From NCBI GenBank assembly GCA_013694835.1, contig JACDBP010000188.1, positions 1-5,412 of the forward strand: a stretch of DNA of 5,412 bases, in the 5' to 3' direction. The notes under the pieces are model-generated. The model ran no database searches and was not told the origin of the DNA. It saw nothing but the letters and a program-made list of their open reading frames with translations. Position 1 is the stretch's first letter, and each line of letters starts with the position of its first letter. Below are positions 1 through 5,412 of the stretch, piece by piece. The position numbers and the translations under genes were made by a program. This DNA is from Chloroflexota bacterium. GTDB lineage: Bacteria; Chloroflexota; Limnocylindria; Limnocylindrales; CSP1-4.

Positions 1-1
1 C

Positions 2-118
2 CTCGTCGGGTCACGCGATCACGTCGAGCTGTGGGAGCCCACCGCGTGGGCCGAGTACAGCTCGGCGATGGACTCCCCGGATGTGCTGGCACAGCACCTC
101 CAGGGCCTGGGCATCTAG
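2..118 (+). CDS. mraZ: MraZ transcriptional regulator, C-terminal fragment (5' end outside window)
   Basis: The reading frame is open from the left edge and ends at TAG 116-118, giving the last 38 residues. They read LVGSRDHVELWEPTAWAEYS followed by a short helical tail ending in GLGI. This matches the end of MraZ: the closing beta strands of the second SpoVT/AbrB-like domain (hydrophobic-V-G, then a D/N-H/K-hydrophobic-E-hydrophobic-W turn) and the terminal helix starting W-x-x-Y. MraZ is a small ring-forming DNA-binding protein that regulates the dcw operon by binding repeats upstream of its own gene; that site lies outside this window. Its place directly before rsmH is the standard order. 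The fragment is short, so identification rests on the motif plus context. Confidence 0.85.
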   Translation, partial: LVGSRDHVELWEPTAWAEYSSAMDSPDVLAQHLQGLGI

Positions 119-138
119 CCCCAACAAACGAGCCTTCG

Positions 139-154
139 GGATCCGAACGGATCC
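139..154 (+). other. Short perfect hairpin in the mraZ-rsmH spacer
   Basis: The spacer between the mraZ stop and the rsmH start (119-169) holds GGATCC, a GAAC loop, then GGATCC again, which can form a 6-bp stem. It ends four bases before the GAGGA ribosome binding site of rsmH. There is no T-tract after it, so it is not a recognisable intrinsic terminator. It could affect rsmH translation or mRNA stability, or be chance in GC-rich DNA. The rest of the spacer shows nothing I can name. Confidence 0.3.
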
Positions 155-157
155 GCC

Positions 158-162
158 GAGGA
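158..162 (+). promoter_or_regulatory. Ribosome binding site of rsmH (decides the GTG start)
   Basis: GAGGA lies seven bases before GTG 170-172 and thirteen bases before the in-frame ATG 176-178. The seven-base spacing is normal for a Shine-Dalgarno site, so it favours the GTG. Confidence 0.65.
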
Positions 163-169
163 CCGACTG

Positions 170-1144
170 GTGGATATGGGACTTGGGCACCTGCCCGTGA
201 TGGTCGAGGAGGTCATGACGGCTCTCTCACCGCTCCCGGGCAGTTCCCATATCGACGCAACGGTCGGCGGCGGAGGGCACGCCGTTCGGATCCTGAGGGC
301 GTCTTCGCCTGATGGCCGCCTCCTCGGCATGGATGCCGACGGGGCGGCCATCGCCAGGACCGCGCAGCGACTCGAAGGGTTTGGCTCACGCGTGACGCTC
401 CGACACACGAACTTCGAGCACCTCGGCACCGTCGCTTCGGAGGCCGCCTTCGCGGAGGGAACTGTGGACGGCGTGCTGTTGGACCTCGGCCTGAGCTCGT
501 ACCAGCTGGCGGACGAGGCGCGGGCCTTCAGCTTCCGAGCGGACGGCCCGCTGGACATGCGCTTCGATGCCTCCAGCGGCCACCCGGCTAGCCAGCTGGT
601 GTCCACGCTCGACGAGGCTGCACTGACAGATCTCTTCCGCCGCTACGGTGAGGAGCCCCAGGCGCGCCACATCGCCCGGGCCATCGTCGAGACCCGCGCC
701 GACCAGCCGATCGAGACCGGGGCGCAGCTGGCCACCGTGATCGAGCGAGTCGCACCTTCCCGCCGGGATCGGCGCACCGGGCGGCGTCCGATCCATCCGG
801 CCACGCGGGTCTTCCAGGCCCTCCGCATCGCCGTCAACCGCGAGCTCGAGACCCTGCCGCGGGCGCTTGAGGCGGCCGTGTCGCTGCTCCGCCCGGGCGG
901 TCGGCTTGTGGTGCTGGCCTACCACTCGCTGGAGGACCGGATCGTCAAGCGCTTCATCGCGGCCGAACGCCGTGGCTGCAGCTGCCCGGTCGAGCTGCCG
1001 GTCTGCGTCTGCGGCCGGCAGCCCCGCCTGGCACCCATCGGCAAGCAGCCCATGTTCCCGAGCGAGGGCGAGGTCGCCACCAACCCCCGTGCTCGAAGCG
1101 CCCGGCTGCGCGTCGCACGCCGTCTCGCTGATCCAGCAGGATAG
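170..1144 (+). CDS. rsmH: 16S rRNA (cytosine-1402-N4)-methyltransferase RsmH (MraW)
   Basis: This is a 324-residue S-adenosylmethionine-dependent methyltransferase that modifies N4 of C1402 in 16S rRNA, in the decoding centre. The length is close to the usual 300-320. Visible family motifs are HLPVMVEEV (7-15), the SAM-binding loop DATVGGGGHA (29-38), the acidic end of the next strand GMDAD (53-57), LLDLGLSS (103-110), GPLDMRFD (126-133), YGEEPQARHIARAI (159-172), HPATRVFQALRIAVNREL (209-226) and YHSLEDRIVKRF (251-262). A CxC...CxC pair follows (Cys270, 272, 279, 281), as in many Gram-positive-type RsmH proteins, and then the conserved N-P-R-A/S-R-S-A-R-L-R tail. The start is GTG at 170 with GAGGA seven bases upstream; ATG 176 would shorten it by only two residues. 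The frame closes with TAG ten bases before the next gene. No key motif is missing. Confidence 0.97.
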   Translation: MDMGLGHLPVMVEEVMTALSPLPGSSHIDATVGGGGHAVRILRASSPDGRLLGMDADGAAIARTAQRLEGFGSRVTLRHTNFEHLGTVASEAAFAEGTVDGVLLDLGLSSYQLADEARAFSFRADGPLDMRFDASSGHPASQLVSTLDEAALTDLFRRYGEEPQARHIARAIVETRADQPIETGAQLATVIERVAPSRRDRRTGRRPIHPATRVFQALRIAVNRELETLPRALEAAVSLLRPGGRLVVLAYHSLEDRIVKRFIAAERRGCSCPVELPVCVCGRQPRLAPIGKQPMFPSEGEVATNPRARSARLRVARRLADPAG

Positions 1145-1149
1145 GGAGG
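1145..1149 (+). promoter_or_regulatory. Strong Shine-Dalgarno for the 63-residue ORF
   Basis: GGAGG (within GGGAGGA) begins immediately after the rsmH stop and lies five bases before ATG 1155. It is the strongest ribosome binding site in the window. It fixes the start of the small gene and argues that this gene is really translated. Confidence 0.75.
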
Positions 1150-1154
1150 ACACG

Positions 1155-1346
1155 ATGGCCAGCCGCCACATGAACAGTCGCCGTCGCAGCTACGGCCGGC
1201 GCGTCCACGAGCTCCGGGAGCGGGCCTATGAGGACCGCCGGCTGAACCGGGCGGTGATGCGGCTGACGGGCCAGCCGGAAGCCGGCGAGCAGCGCGACGA
1301 GAGCGGCTGGGGCCATGATCGGCATGACGCCCGGGGCGCCGACTGA
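1155..1346 (+). CDS. Small basic hypothetical protein between rsmH and ftsL
   Basis: This is a 63-residue product I do not recognise. Support for coding is the GGGAGGA site five bases upstream, G or C at the third position in 55 of 62 codons after the start, tight placement ten bases after rsmH, and a stop sharing its last base with the next ATG (TGATG). The open frame continues further upstream inside rsmH, but that part is a shadow; ATG 1155 is the start. The protein has 15 Arg, most in the first 36 residues (SRRRSYGRRVHELRERAYED lies at 8-27), a likely amphipathic helix around 16-37, and a hydrophilic tail rich in Asp, Glu, His and Gly. There is no membrane segment, signal peptide or cysteine, so it looks cytoplasmic. 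Its position suggests a role tied to division or to translation of the downstream ftsL-like gene, but no function can be assigned. Confidence 0.75.
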   Translation: MASRHMNSRRRSYGRRVHELRERAYEDRRLNRAVMRLTGQPEAGEQRDESGWGHDRHDARGAD

Positions 1347-1813
1347 TGGCCGTCTACCAGGGCGCCCGCCGCGTGCCGACCGTGATGCCGCGTGACGGCG
1401 GTTCGGTGCTGCAGCGGCGCTCGGCGGTGCCGATGCGCCGCGCCGCGATCCGTGTCTCCGACCGGACCGGGGAGATCCCGGTCGTCGTCGGTCGCGGAGC
1501 GGTGGTGATGCCGCGTCGCCGGCCGACCTCCAGGGCCCGGGCGCGCCGCCGTGCCAGCCCGGTGTTCGTCTCCCTGGCGCTCATCGTCACGGCGTTCGTG
1601 CTCGGCCTGATGTACCTGACCCAGTCGATCCGGGTCGCCGCGACCGATTTCGAGATCGACCGGCTGCTCGGTGAACGGCAGCGACTGGAGCAACAGATCC
1701 AGTCGCTCGAGGGCTCCATCGCCCGCTGGGGCGCGGAGCCGGCGGTCGTGGAGCGTGCTGGCCAGGCCGGGCTCGACCGCCTTGGCGGCGCCATCCGACT
1801 GCCCGCCCGCTGA
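1346..1813 (+). CDS. ftsL: FtsL-like septum formation protein (FtsL/DivIC family)
   Basis: This 155-residue bitopic membrane protein has a long Arg-rich cytoplasmic N-terminus (1-71), one hydrophobic segment at about 72-92 (SPVFVSLALIVTAFVLGLMY) and a coiled-coil-like stretch at about 98-127 with ERQRLEQQIQSLEGSI. The tail (EPAVVERAGQAGLDRL) resembles the 'P-x-x-V/I-E-x-x-A' end of FtsL and DivIC proteins. Such proteins work in the FtsQ-FtsL-FtsB complex, which activates FtsW-FtsI at the septum. The position just before ftsI supports FtsL; sequence alone cannot exclude DivIC/FtsB, since the family is poorly conserved. The ATG at 1346 overlaps the previous stop (TGATG) and probably relies on coupling, because no clear ribosome site precedes it. 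An internal ATG at 1508 has GGAG eight bases upstream and would give a 101-residue protein of more usual FtsL size. However, codons 2-54 have G or C third in 48 of 53, so the long form is probably coding. Confidence 0.8.
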   Translation: MAVYQGARRVPTVMPRDGGSVLQRRSAVPMRRAAIRVSDRTGEIPVVVGRGAVVMPRRRPTSRARARRRASPVFVSLALIVTAFVLGLMYLTQSIRVAATDFEIDRLLGERQRLEQQIQSLEGSIARWGAEPAVVERAGQAGLDRLGGAIRLPAR

Positions 1814-1817
1814 TCCG

Positions 1818-3626
1818 ATGCTCGGTCGTACCGACAGGCGCTGGCGCCAGGTGCTGCTCATCGGCTTCTTCGCGCTGTTCGCGGCTGCCCTGGGGGGACG
1901 CCTTGCCTACTGGCAGGTCGTCGAGGTGGAGCGGCTTAGGAGGCAGGCCACTTCCCAGATCGAGGCGACCGTGCTCGAGCCGTCGCAGCGCGGCAACATC
2001 CTCGATCGTCACGGCAACTTGCTGGCTACGACCGAGTACCGCGATCTCCTTGCGGCCTACCCGCCGCAGATCGCCCCGCCGAAGCGTGCTGAGATGGTCA
2101 ACCAGCTGGCGGCGATCCTGGGCCTGGAGGGAGACGGCATCACCCGGATCCGGGCACTCCTCGACAGCTCCGACGAGTACGTCATCCTCTCGCGCCAGCT
2201 GACCGACTCGCAGAGTGAACGGATCCGCGAGGCGGTGGCCGGTAACCGGATGACGGGCCTGAGGCTGGATACCCAACCGGTGCGCGTCTATCCCAACCCG
2301 GGCGGCGCACCGGGCACGACGCTCGCGAGTCAGCTGCTGGGGTTCGTCAACCGTGCCGGCGAGGGTCACTACGGCGTCGAGGAGCGCTACCAGGCGCTGC
2401 TCGGCGGGCAGCCACGCACGCTCACCGCGTTGCGTGACCCGAGGGGCCGCCCACTCGGCGGCACCGAGGTCGTACGGGATCCTGGTGTCCCCGGCGCCAC
2501 GGTCAGCCTGACCATCGACGCCAGCCTGCAGCTCCAGGTCGAGAAGGAGCTCTACGCCGCATGGGTCGCCGACAAGGCTCGCCGGGTGAGCGCGGTGGTG
2601 CTGGAACCTGAGACCGGTGAGGTGCTGGCCTGGGCGTCGGTGCCGGGATATGACGCCAACGACGCGGCGACGGTCGCCTCGGTCGCGCCGTCGCTGTTCG
2701 TCGACCCGATCGTGAGCGAGGTCTACGAGCCAGGATCGGTGATGAAGATGTTCACCGCAGCCGCCGCCTACCAGCATGGCGTGGTGACCGCCACATCTCG
2801 CATCCGCGACACGGCCAGTCTCCGGCTGGCGCGATCCGTCATCCACAACTCGGACCGCAGGGGCAAGGGCCAGATCGCGTTCCAGGACGTGATCGCCTTC
2901 TCCCGGAACGTCGGCACGGCCAGGGTGGCGGCGATGCTCGGCAGGGACGTCCAGGGCGCAGCCGCCGTCCTCTTCGACACCTGGACGAGGCTCGGCATCG
3001 GCAGGCGGACCGGCGTCGATGTGAGTGATGAGGTGACGGGCCTGGCGTCGGATCCGGCGCGGAAGCGATGGGCCGCCATCGATCTCGCGAATCGCTCGTT
3101 CGGGCAGGGTGTGGCCGTCACCCCGATCCAGCTCGCGTCGGCCTTCGCAACGATGGCGAACGGGGGCCTGCGGGCGCAGCCGCACGTGCTGCGTACCGTC
3201 AAGGACGAGCCCGTGGAGGTCCCGGAGAAGGTTCGGATCATCGATGCCGGCCTGTCGGACGAGCTCCGAAGCCTGATGACCCACGTGCTGACCGGCGTGC
3301 CGCAGTACGACGAGGGCACGCGGATCCCGGGGTACCTCGTCGGTGGCAAGACGGGCACGGCCCAGATCTGGGACAGCACGGAGCAGAAGTGGGCGTGGAA
3401 CCTCTACAACTTCAGCTTCGCCGGGTTCGTCGGAGGTGACCGGCCCCAGGCCATCGTCGTGACTCGCATCCACGAGGCCCGACCGGACGTGGCGGGGGTC
3501 GGTGACTTCCGCCTCGGCATCACCTCGTACGAGCTATTCCGGCGGATCGCGCTGGACACCATCGACGCGCTTGACATCCCACCGGTCGAACGTACGCCGG
3601 CCACGGCGAGCGCGGGCCAGCCATAG
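1818..3626 (+). CDS. ftsI: Septal peptidoglycan transpeptidase, class B penicillin-binding protein FtsI (PBP3)
   Basis: This 602-residue D,D-transpeptidase cross-links septal peptidoglycan outside the membrane. A short basic N-terminus (MLGRTDRRWRQ) is followed by one membrane anchor at about 12-31. The PBP dimerisation/pedestal domain follows, marked by RGNILDRHGNLLA (58-70), R-V-Y-P at about 156-159 and YGVEERYQALLGG from 185. The transpeptidase domain begins near TIDASLQ (232-238). All three active-site motifs are present: SVMK with nucleophile Ser307 and Lys310 in YEPGSVMK, SRN (362-364), and KTG (511-513) in GGKTGTAQ. FGQGVAVTPIQLASAFATMA is also typical. There are no PASTA repeats and the C-terminus is short. 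Length is normal for FtsI. ATG 1818 lies four bases after the ftsL stop, with no clear Shine-Dalgarno, so translation is probably coupled. The frame is open further upstream, but starting here puts the anchor at the usual distance from the N-terminus. Confidence 0.96.
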   Translation: MLGRTDRRWRQVLLIGFFALFAAALGGRLAYWQVVEVERLRRQATSQIEATVLEPSQRGNILDRHGNLLATTEYRDLLAAYPPQIAPPKRAEMVNQLAAILGLEGDGITRIRALLDSSDEYVILSRQLTDSQSERIREAVAGNRMTGLRLDTQPVRVYPNPGGAPGTTLASQLLGFVNRAGEGHYGVEERYQALLGGQPRTLTALRDPRGRPLGGTEVVRDPGVPGATVSLTIDASLQLQVEKELYAAWVADKARRVSAVVLEPETGEVLAWASVPGYDANDAATVASVAPSLFVDPIVSEVYEPGSVMKMFTAAAAYQHGVVTATSRIRDTASLRLARSVIHNSDRRGKGQIAFQDVIAFSRNVGTARVAAMLGRDVQGAAAVLFDTWTRLGIGRRTGVDVSDEVTGLASDPARKRWAAIDLANRSFGQGVAVTPIQLASAFATMANGGLRAQPHVLRTVKDEPVEVPEKVRIIDAGLSDELRSLMTHVLTGVPQYDEGTRIPGYLVGGKTGTAQIWDSTEQKWAWNLYNFSFAGFVGGDRPQAIVVTRIHEARPDVAGVGDFRLGITSYELFRRIALDTIDALDIPPVERTPATASAGQP

Positions 3627-3700
3627 TGTCCGTGCCAGAATGCGGCCCACGTGAATGACACGCCAAGCACCGTCGCGACGCACTGCCGCCGAGCGGGCCG
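3627..3700 (+). other. ftsI-mraY intergenic gap; site where murE and murF are often found
   Basis: These 74 bases are the largest gap in the cluster after rsmH. I see no convincing -35/-10 promoter pair and no hairpin with a T-tract. Two tiny frames bridge the gap. GTG 3626 shares the last base of the ftsI stop and ends at TGA 3656-3658 (10 codons). GTG 3651 runs for 17 codons and ends at TGA 3702-3704, making a four-base ATGA overlap with mraY. Neither has a ribosome binding site, so they are not called as genes. TGTC (3627-3630) and CGTG (3631-3634) can pair imperfectly with CACG (3648-3651) and GACA (3657-3660). Confidence 0.5.
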
Positions 3701-4678
3701 ATGAACGTCCTCATCGTCCAGGGGCTGCTGCTGGCGTTCTTCCTGGTCGTGATCCTGATGCCCGCCTACCTGTCGCTGCTGAAACGCCTGGGCTTCGGCA
3801 AGCGGATCCGCGAGGAGGGTCCGCACAGCCACATGATCAAGGAGGGCACGCCCACGATGGGTGGCCTGCTGATCATCAGCGTGGTGCTGGCGGTGGCGCT
3901 GGTGCTCGACCTCGTCGACGCATCGACGTTCGCGCCCCTCGCGACGCTGGGCCTGGTGGGTGCCCTGGGAGCCGCGGACGACTACCTCAACGTGCGCACG
4001 GGCCACGGCATCCGGGTCCGCGAGAAGCTCGTCTGGCTGACGGCGCTGGCGGCGTATGTCGCCTTCCAGATCCAGGAAACCTACGACATCACGGCGATCA
4101 TCGTGCCCTTCGTCGGATCGGTGCCGGTGGGGGCCGTGGTCTTCGTCATCTTCGCGGCCAGCGCCATCATCGGTGCCAGCAACGGCGTCAACCTGACGGA
4201 CGGCCTGGATGGTCTGGCAGGCGGGACGCTCATCTTCGCCTTCGTCGCGTACCTGATCATCGCCTTGCTGAACGTGCCCAATCAGCAGAACCTCGCGATC
4301 CTGTGCGCGCTCATCATCGGTGGGCTGCTCGGGTTCCTGTGGTTCAACGTCCACCCGGCGCAGATCATCATGGGCGACGCGGGCTCGCTCGCCTTCGGGG
4401 CCACGCTGGCGGTGACGGCCCTGATCACCGGGCAGATCCTCATCCTTCCGCTGATCGGCATCATCTTCGTGGTCGAGGCGGGCTCGGTGATGCTTCAGGT
4501 CGCGTACTTCAAGCTCACCCACGGCAAGCGCATCTTTCGCATGAGCCCGCTCCACCACCACTTCGAGCTTGGGGGCTGGGACGAGGAGAAGATCACGATG
4601 CGCTTCTGGATCGTCGGCGCGCTGGCGGCCATGGTGGGCGTCGTCTTGTTCCTGGCGACGGTCGACCGGCTGCGGTGA
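3701..4678 (+). CDS. mraY: Phospho-N-acetylmuramoyl-pentapeptide-transferase MraY
   Basis: This 325-residue integral membrane enzyme transfers phospho-MurNAc-pentapeptide from UDP to undecaprenyl phosphate, giving lipid I on the inner face of the membrane. Hydrophobicity by eye suggests about ten membrane segments, and the length fits the family. Family motifs in order are KEGTPTMGG (47-55), ADDYLN (92-97) with the Asp93-Asp94 pair, NLTDGLDGLA (164-173), FNVHPAQIIMGDAGSLAFGA (215-234) with the catalytic-loop Asp226, VEAGSVMLQVAYFK (258-271), and MSPLHHHFELGGWDEEKI (281-298) with the His285-287 triplet. Two positions differ from the common form: Asn97 where Lys is usual (DDxxK), and Ala227 where Thr is usual (GDTGSLA). 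ATG 3701 is the only plausible start, because the frame is closed by TGA 3656-3658 and no ATG or GTG lies between. The preceding GAG/GCGGG is only a weak ribosome site. The stop overlaps murD by four bases. Confidence 0.97.
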   Translation: MNVLIVQGLLLAFFLVVILMPAYLSLLKRLGFGKRIREEGPHSHMIKEGTPTMGGLLIISVVLAVALVLDLVDASTFAPLATLGLVGALGAADDYLNVRTGHGIRVREKLVWLTALAAYVAFQIQETYDITAIIVPFVGSVPVGAVVFVIFAASAIIGASNGVNLTDGLDGLAGGTLIFAFVAYLIIALLNVPNQQNLAILCALIIGGLLGFLWFNVHPAQIIMGDAGSLAFGATLAVTALITGQILILPLIGIIFVVEAGSVMLQVAYFKLTHGKRIFRMSPLHHHFELGGWDEEKITMRFWIVGALAAMVGVVLFLATVDRLR

Positions 4679-5412
4679 GCGGGCGTCGACCGACCAGCGG
4701 CGCCGCGACCCGGGACACGCGCGACCCCTCCGAGCATGCCTCGCCACTCGGCCACCTCGAGCCGATCGATCCGTCGGCGCTCGACCTGGAGTCATTCCGC
4801 GGGCGACGGGTGGCGGTCCTGGGGTTGGCACGCAGCGGCATCGCCCTGGCGCGCTTCCTTGTCGATCGTGGCGCGGAGGTCGTCGTCTACGACCATCGAC
4901 CGTTGGCAGCGCTGGCGGACGCGGTCGAGGCGCTTGAGGGCCGTCGGGTGACGCTCCGACTGGGCCCGGACGTCGATCCGGGCGACGTGATCGGCCAGGT
5001 CGCCCTCGTGACGACCTCGCCATCGGTCAGCAGCCGCTATCCGACCACGGAGCCGCGGCTTCGGGCGGCACTCGCCGCTGTCGAGGCCGAGGGTCGCGTA
5101 CCGGTGCTCGGCGAGATCGACCTCTTCCTGCGGCTCTGCCCGGCGCCCACGATCGGGGTCAGCGGTACGAAGGGCAAGACGACGACGAGCTCGCTGAGCG
5201 CGGCCGTGCTGGGTCGCGGCGCAGCGCCGGTCATCCTCGGCGGCAATATCGGGACGCCGCTCGTGGAGCGGTTGCCTGAGCTTGAGGCGGGACACCGCGT
5301 GGTGGTCGAGCTGTCCGAGCTGCAGCTCCCGACCCTGGGTCACGGCACGACCGTCGCGGTCTACACCCACGTGACGCAGGACCACCTCGACCGCCACGGC
5401 AGTGTCGGGGCC
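4675..5412 (+). CDS. murD: UDP-N-acetylmuramoyl-L-alanine--D-glutamate ligase MurD, N-terminal part (3' end outside window)
   Basis: The first 246 codons of MurD are present; the frame is still open at the right edge. MurD is the cytoplasmic ATP-dependent ligase that adds D-Glu to UDP-MurNAc-L-Ala. GRRVAVLGLARSGIALARFL (43-62) is the first strand, nucleotide-type loop and helix of the UDP-binding domain. The central Mur ligase domain shows the P-loop GVSGTKGKTTT with Lys168, GGNIGTPL with Asn191, VVELSELQL with the catalytic-type Glu212, and DHLDRH with Asp236 and His237. The start is GTG 4675, giving a GTGA overlap with the mraY stop and likely translational coupling. No in-frame ATG lies between it and the conserved core, so the protein carries about 42 residues of Pro-, Ser-, Arg- and Asp-rich extension, where most MurD proteins have fewer than ten. 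The ELSEL and YTHVTQDH segments differ from the more common ELSSF and ILNVTxDH. The C-terminal ligase domain is not visible. Confidence 0.94.
   Translation, partial: MSGRRPTSGAATRDTRDPSEHASPLGHLEPIDPSALDLESFRGRRVAVLGLARSGIALARFLVDRGAEVVVYDHRPLAALADAVEALEGRRVTLRLGPDVDPGDVIGQVALVTTSPSVSSRYPTTEPRLRAALAAVEAEGRVPVLGEIDLFLRLCPAPTIGVSGTKGKTTTSSLSAAVLGRGAAPVILGGNIGTPLVERLPELEAGHRVVVELSELQLPTLGHGTTVAVYTHVTQDHLDRHGSVGA

Noticed and set aside
32..51. TGGGA and TGGGC repeats that resemble the MraZ operator
   Set aside because: They start 15 bases apart, where the MraZ operator has repeats about 10 bases apart, and they lie inside the mraZ coding sequence, encoding conserved Trp codons.
31..312. 93-codon + strand frame across the mraZ-rsmH junction
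   Set aside because: It overlaps the mraZ end and the rsmH SAM-binding region in a different frame, with a biased composition and no motif.
867..1154. Upstream in-frame extension of the 63-residue ORF into rsmH
   Set aside because: The extension overlaps conserved RsmH sequence in another frame. The strong ribosome binding site points to ATG 1155.
1671..1817. Upstream extension of ftsI by 49 codons inside ftsL
   Set aside because: It overlaps the FtsL coiled-coil coding region and would move the membrane anchor far from the N-terminus. ATG 1818 fits the family and the coupled spacing.
1587..3473. Long open frame of 628 codons on the - strand, antisense to ftsL and ftsI
   Set aside because: The + strand holds a clear FtsI with all active-site motifs. 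The antisense frame is a product of high third-position GC, and its translation is low-complexity, rich in Arg, Asp, Gly and His, with no recognisable domain.
3404..5023. Long open frame of 539 codons on the - strand, antisense to the ftsI end, mraY and murD
   Set aside because: It spans several well-supported + strand genes and their junctions, and its translation is compositionally biased with no known motif. It is a GC-driven shadow.

Overview
The window is a high-GC stretch of a bacterial chromosome carrying the first half of a division and cell wall (dcw) cluster. All genes lie on the + strand. In order they are: the 3' end of mraZ, rsmH (mraW), an unnamed 63-residue ORF, an ftsL-like gene, ftsI (class B penicillin-binding protein), mraY, and the 5' part of murD, which runs off the right edge. 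I see no RNA gene, mobile element, CRISPR array, convincing promoter or terminator.

Layout: mraZ ends at 118. A 51-nt spacer with a short BamHI-type hairpin precedes rsmH, which uses a GTG start behind a GAGGA ribosome binding site. A strong GGGAGGA site then drives the small ORF at 1155. Its stop overlaps the ftsL-like start by one base (TGATG). ftsI begins 4 nt after ftsL ends. A 74-nt gap separates ftsI from mraY, the only sizeable break after rsmH. mraY and murD overlap by four bases (GTGA). This packing suggests one polycistronic transcript started upstream of the window.

How the genes fit together: MraZ is the cluster's transcriptional regulator and RsmH methylates 16S rRNA. The FtsL-like protein and FtsI belong to the septal peptidoglycan machinery. 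MraY makes lipid I from UDP-MurNAc-pentapeptide, and MurD adds D-Glu to UDP-MurNAc-L-Ala in the cytoplasm. murE and murF, which commonly sit between ftsI and mraY, are absent, so the genome probably carries them elsewhere.

Organism: GC is very high, with about 90% G or C at third codon positions in the two stretches I counted (1155-1346 and 1346-1507). The presence of MraY, MurD and FtsI shows a peptidoglycan maker. Gene order and protein style fit Chloroflexota (possibly a Limnocylindria-type lineage) or an actinobacterial relative. This is inference and not firmly settled from the sequence alone.

The region is mostly ordinary core genome. I do not see a new defence, mobile or biosynthetic system. 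The points worth a second look are the small ORF between rsmH and ftsL, the missing murE/murF with an odd 74-nt junction, the N-terminal extensions of the FtsL-like protein and MurD, and some residue changes in MraY and MurD motifs.
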